Assembly (NCBI RefSeq): GCF_033118175.1
Contig: NC_083694.1
Span: 40,137,608-40,201,607, forward strand
Source: Dama dama
Lineage: Eukaryota; Chordata; Mammalia; Artiodactyla; Cervidae
Direction: 5' to 3'
Length of the DNA: 64,000 bases
In this document: positions 33,401 to 48,400 of the stretch, piece by piece
Numbering within the stretch: the first letter of the stretch is position 1
Layout: each line of letters opens with the position of its first letter
Translations under genes and position numbers: made by a program
Notes under the pieces: generated by a model
The model's input: only the letters and a program-made list of their open reading frames with translations
Told to the model about the DNA's origin: nothing
Database searches by the model: none

Positions 33401-36400
33401 TCATAGTGTCGTCTTTATCCAGCCAAGAATTCTTATGCAAACATGAGGCAACACGTACAGGCATTATTTTCCTTCCCTTTTCCCCACCTCTCATTCTTCT
33501 TTTTGGCTAAAGCTGCATAATATTCCATTAAACAAACTCCCTGCAGATGGACATTTAGATGATTTCTAGTCTCTTCCTGTTTCACACAAAGCTGCCATCA
33601 GTAAGCGTGTACACACAGCCTCTCACATCCATGTAAAAGGCCATCTGCAAATGTGAACTCCTGGCAGGCTGGGTCAGAGGTACATGTACCAGCAGTTGTG
33701 AGACAGCTTGCCGAACTGTGCTCCCTGGGGTTTGAACCAGTTCATTCACAGCCACCCCAATGTAATGGGTTAATCACACACATAGATTTCTGCTAATACT
33801 AGAGCCAAAAAAAAAAAAAAAAAAAAAAACTTCACTCTAGCTTTAATTTGCATTTATCTTATTACAAGTGAGGAGTGAGCATCTTTTCATCTGCATCTCC
33901 ATTTTGGTAACTATATGCTCCCTACTTTTCTACTCTATTTCTTTATTAATTTCCTTCATCAATTCATGGAACCTTCTTATACAACAAGGAAATGAGCCCT
34001 CTGTCTATGACAGAAGTTGTCAAAATTTTTCCTAGTATATTTTTCTTTTGACTCTGCTTCTGGTCTGCCTTTGTGGCATGCACTGTTTTCCTGTTTACAT
34101 AAACTTATCCATCTACTCTTTTATGGACTCAGGGGTTTGGGTCATGGTGAGCCAGGGCTCTCCCCTCCCCTCCAGGGTTGAGCAGGGACACTCAGGACCA
34201 CGTCTACATACACACTGGCCCCAGAAGGGCGCCCTCCTGCTCTGACCTGCACAGAACACCCTCCTCTGATGTGGAGCGACTCAGATAGGTCACAACTGCT
34301 CGTGAAATGGAAAACTCTTGAGATCATCATGGCAGACCTTTCATCGTGACCTTGAGAAGCTCCGAGTTCCATGCAGGCACCTGTCTCATCCCAGCCTGCT
34401 CTGTTCTGGGTGTCTTGGTTCCAAAATCCAGTGCAAGCTCGTTTTTAGGCGGAAATAGTGAGACAGAGTAACCGTGGCACTTTTCAAAAGAGTCACTGTT
34501 CCGTGGGGCTTCAATCCACCCCCAGAACAGCCCCTCAGTGCTGCCCGAACCCCAGAGAATGCATTCCAAGTGGGCACACGTCTATCCCCAGAACGTTGTA
34601 TCCCCAGTGGTTTCTTAAATGCCCACTAAACATCTTACAAGAACACAGCTGCAACTGGGCTGAGCACTGGACCAGAACCCCAAGTTTGCAGCATCCTTCT
34701 TCTTTCCTGCAAACACTCAGGGTATGCCTCTCATTCCAGGTACTGGAGCCTAGGCTGAGCAGACGCTGGCAGGTCAGGGGTCTGAGAATGAGGACCCCTC
34801 CTACAGCTGCTCCCCCTTCCGCAGAGTGCGACCTCCTGGAGCACAGGAGACACCTGTGGCTCCCTGCCGGCCGCACCTTCACCCCCGCGCTGCTCCTTGT
34901 TTCTGCCGTGTTCGCGTTAAGAACATTTTATTGCCCCCTGGTTTTCATTATTAATGAAAAGGGACCAGAATGATCTTTCCTAAAGTTCAGAGAGTCTATA
35001 AAGACAAGAAGCTGAAATGCCATTTTACTCGTTTTGGAGATGTGTGATACAATCCTGTCTTGTGGCAAAATGAAAAAAGAGGAAAACTAAGGAGGAGATA
35101 ACTCTTCTTCCGCTGCACATCTTTCAAAGGGTACAGACCAGGGTAGGGAGAAGACACATAGCGTGACGCTACACTGGCTCGCACCCCCCGCCATGACCAC
35201 CTGGAGCCCTCGCGCTGCCCACCCTGGGGCCAATCATTCCCAAGCCCAGTGTGAACCCCCAGCGAGGGAGCCCAGGGCACCTGGGAGCTACATACAGCTT
35301 CTTGTCACTATGTTCCCAAATGTCCAGAAAATACAGTCAAGGGCAGAACACAGGGCCAGTTGCTCGTCTGCTCCAGCTCAGAAGTAAGAGAAGTGGAATG
35401 AACGAGCTCTTCCAACAGCTTCAGCGCCTCCAGGCTGACACGATGCCCACCTACACACAAGGCAGACCCCGGCCAAGCAGGCAAGGAGCTTCCACACCAC
35501 CCACCAGATGAGTCTCCCGAAGGACAGCTTTCTCTTCTTTGCAAGTGCAGGCCATTTGACTGAAGGTGGAGAGCTTTGCCACATTTAAAGAACCCAGGGA
35601 CAATGGTAGTTTTACTATCATTCAGATTCCAATCGTCTCCAGCATTCGCCCAATAGGCGAGACCTGCCAGCTTGCCCAGGAGGCCCAAGGCTTTACCATC
35701 ACCTCACAGGCTGGCCTCTGCCAGGGATGAAGACAGTCAATGGTGGAGCATTTTTCATCCTGCACAACTGAGCATTTCCGGGACCACCTTCATGTCTGAG
35801 GCTGCAACAAGGTCAGAGGTTGAGCTCTTTGAAACTCAATGCCTTCCTACCCTCCCAAGGACTCCATCAACTGGCCTGAACTCAGACAGTGTCCCCAGGG
35901 CCTGCCTGCCCAGAGGCTCGGGTTGTGGGTGAATCCATAGCGTATGGCAGCTGGGTCAGGGGCAGGAGGGCTGCACCCCAAGCTCCCTAACCCTTCACTG
36001 AATACCACCTAAGCCAACGTTACTCAGCTCCTTTAGCTATATCTCAATCTACCAAGAGATTGTCACCTGCAGGTGAGAACAGACATCATCAAATAAGAAC
36101 ACGTGCAGGGCAGGAATCACGCGCCCAACACAGCAATGTTGAGCTTGAAACCACTAAGCCAGAGACCCACGGACACCACAGAAATCCCACGATCCAGTGA
36201 AGGGGCATCAACAAAAGAGAGCTGAAAGCTGTCATGAAACTATCTTGCTGAGACAATCTGTATCCAGGGCTGTGCTGGCTGACAACATGGAGACGCTATC
36301 TATCAAGTCCCTGGGGAGGCTGGTGGCCTGAGCACAGGGCTGGGCAGTGGCAGGCACTGGGCAAGTCTAGCTGTGGTCCCCACCCCCATCGCATGGCTCA

Positions 36401-39400
36401 CCAAGGCTGCAGCCACGACTACACAGTGGTGGATCTAGCTTCTTAAATCATCCCATCAGTTCTGTTCGCAAGGCACCCTGAAAATTAAATGATAAGACAG
36501 GCTCATCCACAGCAAGGTCCTGGAATAAAGCCAGTCTGCCAAATCAGTGCTTGTTACAGCAAAGGACTGGTAGGCTAAAGGCACAGGGAGACTGATGATC
36601 AGCTGAACGGCACCACAGGCTGAACTGAGGACGGCTGGCAGTGGCCAGAAAGACAAACCGACCCAGAGCACAGAGACGAGAAACGGAGCAGCTCGGCTCC
36701 GAACAGAAGCACCCAGACCGCCTGGAAAGCTGAGGGCGCTACAGCAGCTCAAGAGCAGTCACACCTGGAAATCCAAGGCCTGTCTTCGCATGAATATCCT
36801 GTGAAAGACGATCTTTCCCACTTCTCATGGGCTGCAACACTATCAGCAGTGTCATCTTTAGGCAGGAAGGACACTGAGAGGCATATCCGCAACCTCACCC
36901 AAAGATTAAAAAATATGAGCTCTAATTAAACGGTAAGAATTTAGAAGAGTCCAGAAACAGACTCACACTTGAATGGTAAACTGATTTTTGACACAGAAGC
37001 CAAGGTAGTTCTATGGGAAAAGAATAATCTCACAACAATTGTGCTGGGACAACTGGATATATCCATAGGAGGGGTAAAAATGAACCTTGATCATTTCCTT
37101 ACGCCATACGTAAAAGTGAACTCAAAACAGATCATGTACCTAAACCAAAAAGCAAAAACTATAGTGCTTCAGTAAGAAAACAGAAAAAAACAGAAGAAAA
37201 TCTTCACAACCTGGGGGTAGACAAAGATATCTTAAATACAAAAACCATGAACCATAAAGAAAAAAAAAAGATAAAATGGACATCATAAAAATTTTAAACT
37301 TTTGGGGACTTCCTTAGCATCAAGTGGTTCATACTCTGCATTTCTGCTGCAGGGGGCAGGGGTTCGAGCCCTGGTCTGAGAACTAAGATCCAGTATGCCA
37401 CACGGTGTGGCCAAAAATTAAAAAAAAAAGAAAAATTAACTTTTGCTTTTCAAAAAAGCCCTATCAAGAATATATCCCTGTAGGCTGGAAGAAAACATCT
37501 GCAAAACATATATCTGATCAAGGACCTGTAACTAAAATATACAAAGAGCTTTTGCAACTGAATAATAAAAAAGACAAACAAGGTGATTTTTTAAAAAAAG
37601 ACTGGGCAGTAGATTGGAATAGACACTTCACAAAAGAGACATGAATGGCCACTAAGCACATGACAATATGCCTGACATCATCAGTCATTACAGAAACACA
37701 AAATTATAATGAGATTCTATTACCTAAATGGTAGAATGGTTAAACTTAAAAAACTGAGAATACCAAGTGTTGACAAGAATGTGGAACTACTGAAATTCTC
37801 ACACCTTGCTGATGGGAATGGAAAATAGCACAACCACTTTGGAAAATAGTTTTAACAATATCGTACAAAGTTAAATATACACCCAGCATGTGACTAAGGC
37901 ATTCCACCCCTAGGTATTTACTTAAAAGAAAGGAAATATCTGTGCACACAGAGTCTTCTTACACGTGAATGTCATGAAAGCATTATTCATAATAGCCCTA
38001 AATGGGCAACAATCCAAACAGACATCAACAGTCAATGGATAAACAAGTTGTGAAACAACCATACAGCAAAGTCATAGGAATTAGCAAACCCTGGCGACCT
38101 TGCCAAGTCCCATCGTGCTTTTGTTCAGCTGTGAGTTCAGAACAGTTTTCATATTTTTAAAGGATGAGGGGGGAATGGTATATGTGACAGAAAGATGTAG
38201 CTCACAGAACCTAAAACATTCATTACCTGGATCAATCTCAAAAGTGTTACGTGACGACACAAAAGACTGTGCTGTATGAGCCCATCTAAATGAAATTTTA
38301 GTGTTTAGTTATAGTTTCACACGAAACTTGGTGTCGGTTACATGAGTTAATTGAGTTATGATATGTACAACTCATCAAACTGTACACTTGAAAAGGACTA
38401 ATTATATTGTGTATAAATTATACTTCAAAAAAGCTGATTGGAAAAAAAAAATTAAGAATACAGAAACATAAGACTGCCGTCTGACCAAGCAATCGTACTC
38501 CTAGATGGTCACCCAGGGGGAATGAGAATGGACGTCCACACACGTCCTCAGCATCTTGAGTCCTGTAGCCAAAATCGGAAACAGCCTAAACGCCCACCAA
38601 CTGGTGAACTGATGGACAAAATGTGGTCCAGCTGTACAACGGAATACTGTTTAGAAACAGGAAGGATGGAAACAGTGCTACATACTATCACATGGAGAAT
38701 CTCAAAAATATGCCAGCTGAAAGCAGGCGCATACAAGGTATGACATTCTGTTTGATTCTGTTTACCTGACATATTCAGCAAAGGTAAACTTACAGTGGTG
38801 GAAAGTAGGTGAGTGGTCACCTACTTTCAGTGGAGCTGAAGGTGAGAGTAACAGTAAGTGGGCACAAAGGAGCTCATCTGGGGGACGAAAGTGCTCTAAA
38901 ACTGGTATGTATCTCTTCGTAAAGTTCCTAAAATCACTGAACTGGACATTTAAAATGGGTGAGTTTAATAATATGTAAAATATACCTCAACAACTTAGAA
39001 AATTTTAAGTAAGGCTATAAACAGATGGATGAATATATAAACAACTGCATTTTGATAAAGGGACACATAACTCAACAGGGACAGGACAATGTTTTTAACC
39101 TTTGGTGGTGACACAACATGATAGCCATCAGGAAAACATGAACCTTGACCTTCACATTACACACACAAAAAAATTAACTGAGAGTGAATCACAATCTCAA
39201 CAGAAAAGCAAAAACAATGAAACTTCAAGAAAAATACACAGGAGAAAATCTTTCTAACCTTAGGGTAAGCAAAGGCTTCGTAGCTAGGGCACAAAAACCA
39301 TGAATTGTTGGGGGAAAAAAAGATAAATGAATGTCATCAAATCTTAAATTTCTTGTTTTTCAAAAAGGCAACGTAAAGCAAAAGCAAAAGAAAAAGCTAG

Positions 39401-42400
39401 CCACAGACTGGGAGGAAATACTAACCAGGCATATATCTGACAAAGAACTTGAATGCAGAATATACAGGAACTCTTCCAACCCAATAATAAGATAATTTAA
39501 AATGGATAAAGACTGAAACAGTCACTTGACAAAAAAAGATATGTAAATGGACAAGCACATAAAAAGATGCTCAACGTTATTAATCTTCACAGAAATGTAA
39601 ACTCAAACCACTATAAGTTTCCACTACACACACACGAAAGTTGCTAAAATTAAAAAGACAGAAAATATCAACTGTTAGTGAGGATATGTAATAACTAGGG
39701 CTTTTGTACACCACAGATGGGAATGAAAAACAGTACAACCACTTTGAAAAACAGTTTGGCTATTTCTTATAAAGTGAAACTTACACTTAACCTATGACCT
39801 AGTAATTCCACTCCCAGACATTTACACAAGAGAAACAAAAACATAGGAAGACTTGTACACAAATGTTTAAAAACAGCTCGTAACAGCTCAACACTGAAAA
39901 CAGTCCAAAGCCTAAAGTCCATCAATGGTAAATGGACACACAAACCACAGAGCATCCTTACCACGGGACACGGCTCTGTGATAAAGGCAGGAATTTCTGA
40001 TCTGTTCAACAACTTAGATGGATCTCAAATACATGATGCTGAGTGAAAGAAACCAGACATGAGAGAGGACATATGACATGATTTTCTTCACACAAAACTA
40101 GGACAGAGGAGTCTAATGGGCAGCAACAGAAAGCAGACCAGGGGTTCCCCCAGAGTCAGGACAGGATGTGCTAGCTGGGAACAGGTCATGGGGAATCTTC
40201 TGGGGTACCAGAAATGCTCCACAAAATGATCATAACAGCCACAGGGGAGTGTACACTTGTCAAAACTCAAATTGTACAACAAAAATGGGTGCATTATTTT
40301 ATGTAAAACATACCTCACTATGTGTGCTAAGTTGCTTCAGTTGTGACTGCATGGACCATAGCATGTCAGGCTCCTCTGTCCACGGGATTCTCCAGGTAAA
40401 AATACTGGAGTACGTTGCCATGCCCTCCTCTAGGGGATCTTCCTGACCCGGGGGTCAAATCCATCTCTTATGTCCTCTGCATTGGCAGGTGGATTCTTTA
40501 CCACTAGCACCACCTGGGAAGCCCCGTACGTCAATAAAGTTGTCCTTTAAAGTCTGTTCAGAATTTTTTTTTTTTTTTTAAAAAGAGCTGTTGTTCAGTC
40601 ACTCAGCTGTGTCCGACTCTTTGCAACCCCACGGAATGCAGCGTGGCAGACTTCCCTGTCCTTCATCATCTCCCAGAGCTTGCTCAAACTCATGTTCATT
40701 CAGTCTGTGATGCCATCCAGCCATCTAGTCCTCTGTCGTCCCCTTCTCCTCCTGCCTTCAATCGTTCCCAGCATCATGGTCTTTTCCAATGAGTCAGTTC
40801 TTCGCATCAGGTGGACAAAGTATTGGAGCTTCAGCATCAGTCCTTCCAATGAATATTGAGGACTGATTTCCTTAAGGATTGATCTCCTTGTAGACCAAGG
40901 GACTCTTAAGAGTCTTCTCCAACACCACAGCTCAAAAGCAACAATTCTTCGGCGATTAGCCTTCTTTATGGTCCAACTCTCACACCGATATATGATTACT
41001 GGAAAAACCACAGCTTTGACTATACAGACCTTTGTTGGCAAAGTAATATCTTTGCTTTTTAATATATTGTCTAGGTTTGTCTTTGCTTCTCTTCCAAGGA
41101 ATAAGCATCTTCTAATTTCAAGGCTGCAATCATCATCTGCAGGGATTTTGGGGCCCCCAAAAATAAAGACTCTCACTGCTTCCATTGTTTCCTCATCTAT
41201 TTGCCATGGAGTGATGGGACTGGATGACATGACCTTAGTTTTTTGAATGCTGAGTTTTAAGCCAGCTTTTTCACTCTCCTCTTTCACCTTCATCAAGAGG
41301 CTCTTTAGTTCCTCTTTGCTTTCTGCCATGAGGATGGTATTATTTGCATATCTGAGGTTACTGATATTTCTCCCAGCAATCTTGATTCCAGTTTATGTTT
41401 CATCCAGCCCAGCATTTTGCATTAGGTACTCTGCATATATATAGGCAGGGTGACAATATACAGCCTTGACATACTCCTTTCCCAATTTGGAACCAGTCCA
41501 TTGTTCCATGTTTGGTTCTAACTGTTGATTCTTGACCTGCACACAGGTTTCTCAAGAGGCAGGTAAGGTGGTCTGGTATTCCCAATTATTTAAGAATCTT
41601 CCACAGTTTGTTGTGATCCACACAGCCAAAGGCTTTAATGTAGTCAATAAAGCAGAAGTAGATGTTTTTCTGGAATTCTCTTGCTTTTTCTATGATGCAG
41701 TGGATGTTGGCAATTTGATCTCTGGTTCCTTTGTCTTTTCCAAATCCAGCTTGTACATCTGGAAGTTCTCAGTTCATGTACTGTTGAAGCCAGGTTTAGA
41801 GGATTTTGAGCATTACTTTGGTAGCATGTGAGATGAGTGCAATTGTGCGGTAGTTTGAACATTCTTTGGCATTGCCCTTCTTTGGGATTGGAATGAAAAC
41901 TGACCTTTTCCAGTCCTGTGGCCACTGCTGAGTTTTCCAAATTTGCTGTCATATTGAGTGCGGCACTTTAACAGCATCATCTTTTAGGATTTGAGATAGC
42001 TCAGCTGGAATTTCATCACCTCCACTAGCTTTGTTCGTAGTAAAGCTTCCTAAGGCCCACGTGTTTTCACACTCCAGGATGTCTGACTCTAGGTGAGTAG
42101 CCACACCATCGTGGTTACGCAAGTCAATGAGATCTTTCCTATATAGTTCTTCTGTGTATTCTTGCCAACTCTTCTTAATATCTTCTGCTTTTGTTAGGTC
42201 CACACCATTTCAGTCCTTTATTGTGTCCATCTTTCCATGAAATGCTCCCTTAGTATCTCTAATTCTCTTGAAGAGATCTCTAGTCTTTCTCATTCTATTG
42301 TTCTCCTCTATTTCTTGCATTGATCACTCAGGAAGGCTTTCTTCTCTCTCCTTGCTATTCTTTGGAACTCTGCATTCAGATGGATATATCTTTCTTTTTC

Positions 42401-45400
42401 TCCCTTGTCTTTAGCTTCTCTTCCTTTCTCTGCTATTTGTAAGGCCTCCTCAGACAACCATTTTGCCTTTCTTTTTCTTGGGGATGGTTTTGATCTCTGC
42501 CTCTGTACAATGTTACAAACTTCTATCCATAGTTCTTCAGACACTCTATCAGATCTAATCCCTTGAATCTGTTTGTCACTTCCACTGTATAACGTAAGGG
42601 ATTTGATTTAGGTCACACCTGAATGGTCTAATGGTTTTCCCTACTTTATTCAATTTAAGTCTGAATTTTGCAATAAGGAGTTCATGATCTGAGCCACAGA
42701 CAGCTCCTGGTCTCTTTTTTGCTGACTGTATAGAGCTTCCCCATCTTCAGCTGCAAAGAATATAATCAACCTGATTTCATATCTACCATCTGGTGACATT
42801 CATGAGTAGAGTTGTCTCATGTTGTTGGAAAAGGGTGTTTGCTTTTTAAAAGACAGAACTAAAGGAAGTCAGCAGTGACTGAAACAATACCCAGCAGGGT
42901 GGGCTCTAAGTTCTCTCTCTGCTCAGTGAAGCAGCTGGCATCAAGCGAAGAAGCAAAAGGTGAGAGTTCTAAATCAACTTTTAAAATGTACCCTGTATTA
43001 TTTGACACATATAAAAGAATACAACATTTAGATAAGTTATGAAACATGATAGTAAGATTAGCAATCCTAAACCCACCCACTTAATCAGTTAAAACTTTCC
43101 AAACACCACAGAAGCTAGCCACATCTTCCTCTCCACTCAGAAGTAACCACTATCCTGAACTTAGTATTGATTCCAACTCAACCTTTCTATGGAATATGAA
43201 CACTGAGAACATACCCAGCAGGATAAGGACTACATTTCTCAGACTTCATGCAGAAAGGCATGGCTCCAAGGTTGACTTCCAGCCAATGGGGACCAGAGGG
43301 AAGGTATGTGGGTGACTTCCAGGAAGTGTCCTTAGAAGGTGACTTGCCCTTTTCCTTCCTTCTCCCCATTCTTGCTTGTGGAGAGCAGAGGGGACAGCTG
43401 GCGCTGCAACAGTCTCACTGGAGTACAAGCTACATGACTGCCAGGTGTGAGCGATGCCAGGGTCCCTGAGGACCACAGAGCCAGTGCAGCAGCCTTGACT
43501 GCCTATGTTTACTCAGAGAAAGAGGTTTCTGTTTTGTTTAAACCAAATTTGTTCATTGCAGAATCTTATACAACTAACACAGGCTGCACTGTTAGCACAG
43601 CCATGATCCCAGCTACCTCCAGCACCAAATACTCTGTCAGTGGTCTAAGAAATCTAAGGAGAGGATTTCTCCACTCGATAGTTTAAGGTAATGCTGATGG
43701 TTTTCAATAACCACATATGGTGTTTACTCAGCACCCACAAGGCACCACACTGAGCATAACAGAAAGCAAGGAAAACAGACCGGAGCCGGCCCTTGAAGAG
43801 CTGCTACTCTCAGCGAGTCACGGGGACAGAAGAAGAAAAACAGTTTCCTCAAAATTAGAGAAATGCTTCCTCTATCAGCAAACCAGTAACTCTTAATGCA
43901 GTATAGAGGGTGAAATCTGTGTGCTAAACTGACAGAGAAATGGGAGAGAGAGAAACAGGAGATTCCTCCCCTTTTATTTCTTGGTGGGAACAGGGAGGCC
44001 GTCCACAGCACCTCCATTTACAGTCTCTTCTAGATCCACTTCCACCGCCCCCCACCCCTACTTCTAGATGCTTCCGCAGACCTGTCTCCTCCATAAGGCC
44101 TGGCCTGAGACCAGCACCCTGAGGGTTTCCTTTGTTCTTAAATCCCGAAAGCTCTTACCATTCACACCATACAACATGGCATGGGTTAGCAAGGCCTGTC
44201 CTCTACTTCCACAGCTGTCGGGCCCAGAGGACGCAGGAGGCCTCAATGACTGGCTACCTGGGCAGCACACCCGGCCCCCCACCTTAAGTTGAGGATATCA
44301 CCCGGCACCTTTCAATTCTCAAGCACATGTCCACCACCATTTATTTATTTAACAGATGTTTCCAGAACACCTGCTAAGTCAGAGCCTCGGGCCATAGATT
44401 AAAAACAAAAACAAAACCCTCTAAACTCAAGGAACTCATAGCTTAATTGGTTTCAGCCCTGTGTGGTGGCAAGCAGGGGACTAACGGAGGCAAGGGGCGC
44501 CCCAGGCCCAGTCGGGATGGAGGCATTTGAAAGGGAGTTACACCTGCCCCATTCAGCACAACCCCAGGGTGTCTTCTCTAATTCCCCATGCAGCACCTGC
44601 TCGGATGGTACAAATAATTTTAATATCAGTCTAAGAATTATACGGTCAAAAGGGTAATACAGCCTCATGAATAATTAGACGATGCATCTCCAAGTACAAA
44701 GTCTATGTGATTTTGACTGTCCTCCGTCAGGGTGATGACCTGGCTGTCACCTTCTTCTCAGGTCGTCTCTTCTGATACTCCCATCCCATGGTGCAGCCAC
44801 TCTGACCATCACATGGATTCACGTCCATGTGGCTTCGCTTTAGCCTGGACGTTCGGGTCCATCCTGTCTAGTCAGGGCAGCCATCGTGCCCCAGGTCCAG
44901 TTAGGCCCCTCCCGCTCTCTGAAGTGCCCTTCACCTTGTCCATCCCACCAGCCTCCCCTGGGCTGACCTCACAGCACTGCTGTGTTCCCCTAACCGCCTT
45001 TCCTACTGGACAGGGGGGCTGGAGGGAGTGACCAGCCACACCTCAATCGTCCCATCCCCGGGGTCCCACACAACACCTGGCACATAGCGGGCATTCATCA
45101 GTAAATGCTTGCTCAGGGACCTGGGACAATCAAGGCTAAGTTTCTGTTACTAAACAGGCCAGAGGGAAAACAGACTGAGAAAGAACACATTTTCTCTCTC
45201 AGGAGTTCTAATGAAATGTCAAAGCCTTTCACCAACCTCAGACATTTACATCCTATTTTAAGAAGAGACAATTGAAGCTGTAGGGCAGTCTTCAAAAAAG
45301 CCTAAACTGTTTATCGAAGACAGTAGGTGGGGGCCGAGGCGGGGGGAGGATATTTAAGACTAAGAAAAATGATTATCGTATAAAATTCACACTGATCGTG

Positions 45401-48400
45401 CCTGTATCTCAAAGCTACCTTGATTCTTGTCTCTTCAGGAGGAAAGAAGAAAAGTCTGCTTAGAATGAATCAATCAATCAAGGTTTTATCAGGACTTAAC
45501 CTTCGGGACTCTGTTAGGCTCTGTGCATAGACACATACACTGACTCCTGCTTTGAAGTTGAACAAAAAGAAACCAAACTGAGAAGAGAGAATGTCAGAGT
45601 TCCTCTCGCATCCTGATCTGACTTCTCCTGAGCTCATCCCGACTTTCTTTTAAGCCCTGACAACACTGGTTTATTCTCACACCAGGTGACACCATGCTTC
45701 CCCTCCCACCACTTTCACAAAGCCTTCTCCGACTTCTTGAGCCCACATTAATTTTTCTCTTTTCTGTATTCCTGTGGAGTTTCTTGTCTGTATAATTAAT
45801 TTTGGCATTAAATCACAATGTCTTATATTATTATCTTTTTCTTAAGAGTTTATCTTATCTCTCTTAGAGAGCCTGTAAGAATCTTAAAGATCATGTTTTG
45901 AAATCTCTCATGACACTGAACTGAGCTTATAGTTGCTGTTTTGTTTAGTCCCTCAGTCGTGTCCGACTCTTTGCGACCCCAGATGCCTCTGTCCATGGGA
46001 TTTCCCAGGCAAGAATAATGGAGTGGGTTGTCATTTCCTTCTCTAGGGGATCTTCCACCCCTGGGCTCGAACCTGTGTCTTCTGCACTGCAGGCAGATTC
46101 TTTACCACTGAGCCACTGGGAAGCACTTCTCGTCTGTGATCTACTATAAATCTTTCTACTTGTGCCCAGAACCAACTCCACATTCTTTTCCAACTTTCCC
46201 AGGAAACATATATTATTATTTCATTTTCCTTGTATATTCAAACTACCCCCCTCTCAAATAGTCTCCCAATGCCTTTTAAATATGCTCAAGAGTCTCACCA
46301 TAGGTGCTTGATAAACACTGACGACCTGAACTGGTCCCAATCTGGTGGGTTTCCATGTTCTCTTTGCTGACACTGACATTTGCTAACACCTCAAGGTCAA
46401 CCACAGATATCAAAAGAGGAACTGAGTGGGACACCTGCCACCAAGCAGGAGGGCGGGCAAGAGGTGATGATCTGTGAGCACTGGGCTCCCAGGGGTGGTC
46501 TTGGAAAAGCCACCCTCCCCCAGACGTGAGCGTTTTGGGGCTGAGCCCAGAAAATCCCATTTTCTAGGCTTGGGCTCAGAGATGGAATGTCCTTAAAAAG
46601 CCAAGAAATGGGAAGGAAAGGCTGCCCAAGCTCCAGATGTAAAATCGGCAGGAACAAACATGAATGGAGGCCATAAATCCCTCCCAGGACTCAGACAATG
46701 CCTCAGTGATAAGCATGCAGATTGCACACCTAGTTCAGCAACTCCCCTGAGTTTGCTTGTAATTAAGGGGGTTAGAAAGGTAAAAAAAATATATAAACCC
46801 AATTAATCATTTAAATATTTAAAGTCAGATTTTTTTCCTCACTCCAGGATTAGTATATTTCATAATGCCAACAGCAGACAGCCCTGGTTTTTACTGGGGT
46901 TCATTTTAGAGCATGTTTAAACTAGTCAGATTGAGTGATGCTTCCAGCAACTAATCGCATGTCAAATAAAAGATATTTTATGTAATAAATTACCGCTACA
47001 AGTAATTCAAATGTCATTTATCAGTTTTATTATCAGTCAGGCAAAGTCTTGTTTCTCTATATTAATCAAAATCAAGCTTTTTTTTTTTTTGGAGTAGTTT
47101 TGACACCTCTTGGCAAAAGTACAGAAGTGGAGAGGGAGAGTCACCCCCGAGCTGAGAGGAGCAGGGTAACGGTACAAGAAGAGTGGAGCTCAACACTGAC
47201 AACTAAAAACTCCAGGTATTTAAAATTACCATTACCACTGTTTTTATACTAGTGTCAAAGCAGGAAGGAGTCTGTCTCTAAGAAGATGTATTTTATTTTT
47301 AGGGCTGGGAGACTCTTAAAAATACTCCTACCTAAATACCTAAACGGAGCAATGCTTTTTCTCAGAGAGATCTGGGCAGGAGACTGATTGAAATAACTGA
47401 ATGGCCCCCCCCACCCCCATTCTTCTGCTCCTCTCAGAGAGGTGAGCGTTTTAACCCTTTGTGTCCACTGAAAGTAGGCAAATGTATGATGTTTTAGGCC
47501 AATGCTGTGACTCACAGAATAATCTGTTCTGAGCAAGAAGTTGCCAAGTAGCCAGGAGACCGGCTCAGTATTAAGTCACGAAGGGAACAGCTGGAACAGA
47601 ACAGATGTGCATCTTAGAGAATTCTGTACCCCAGCTGCCACTACCCATCCTCAACAAATCCCACCAAACCCTGGGCCCAGGGCCACAACTGGAAAAAAAG
47701 TGCAGAGATTCAGGCTTTGATTTAAAAGAAACATGGAGTGTGTGTGTAGTGACCCAAGGCAACACAATGGCTTGACAAGAACGTTAGCCAGGAAGAATGG
47801 AGTCCCAGGCTGACGAGTGAATCTCACTGACTCAGCAGCCCCGGGATACGGTTCAGCACTGAGCACTGGTTCTCTGGTCTGAGTGGTTTGTGAGACCAGG
47901 TGACCAAGGATGAGATCAACTGGAGTTCATGGAACCTGGTCTCACTGCCCAGTCTTATCCAGGGAGCAAAGGAAAGGCAACGTCTAAATGAGACCTGTAA
48001 CACACAAAGTGGATTCTAACCCACTGCCTGGCCCTGTGCTGTCTATACGAATGACTGCACCTCCCTGTCTATGGGAAAGACGGCGAAGTGGTTCCAGGTC
48101 ATGTGGTAGGGGTCAAAACGAGTCTGGCATTTGAAACTGTGCATTTTAAAACTGGATATTAACACTTTAAAAGCATGTTTTGAAAAAATTAAAACTTCTG
48201 AGATAGACAAGTATTGAAGAGGCATTTTGAAAGACAGCAAATCCAAGGCTGAGGTCTTCACACAAAACTGAGCAATTTTCCATTGATTTGGAGTCAATTT
48301 TTACCTTTTTAGATTTTTCATAAGTGACTTAAAGATGGGGTTCTGCCTCTATTTTGGAAGCGTATATTTATTACTGGCTTAAAGAATCTTTATTCCTAAA

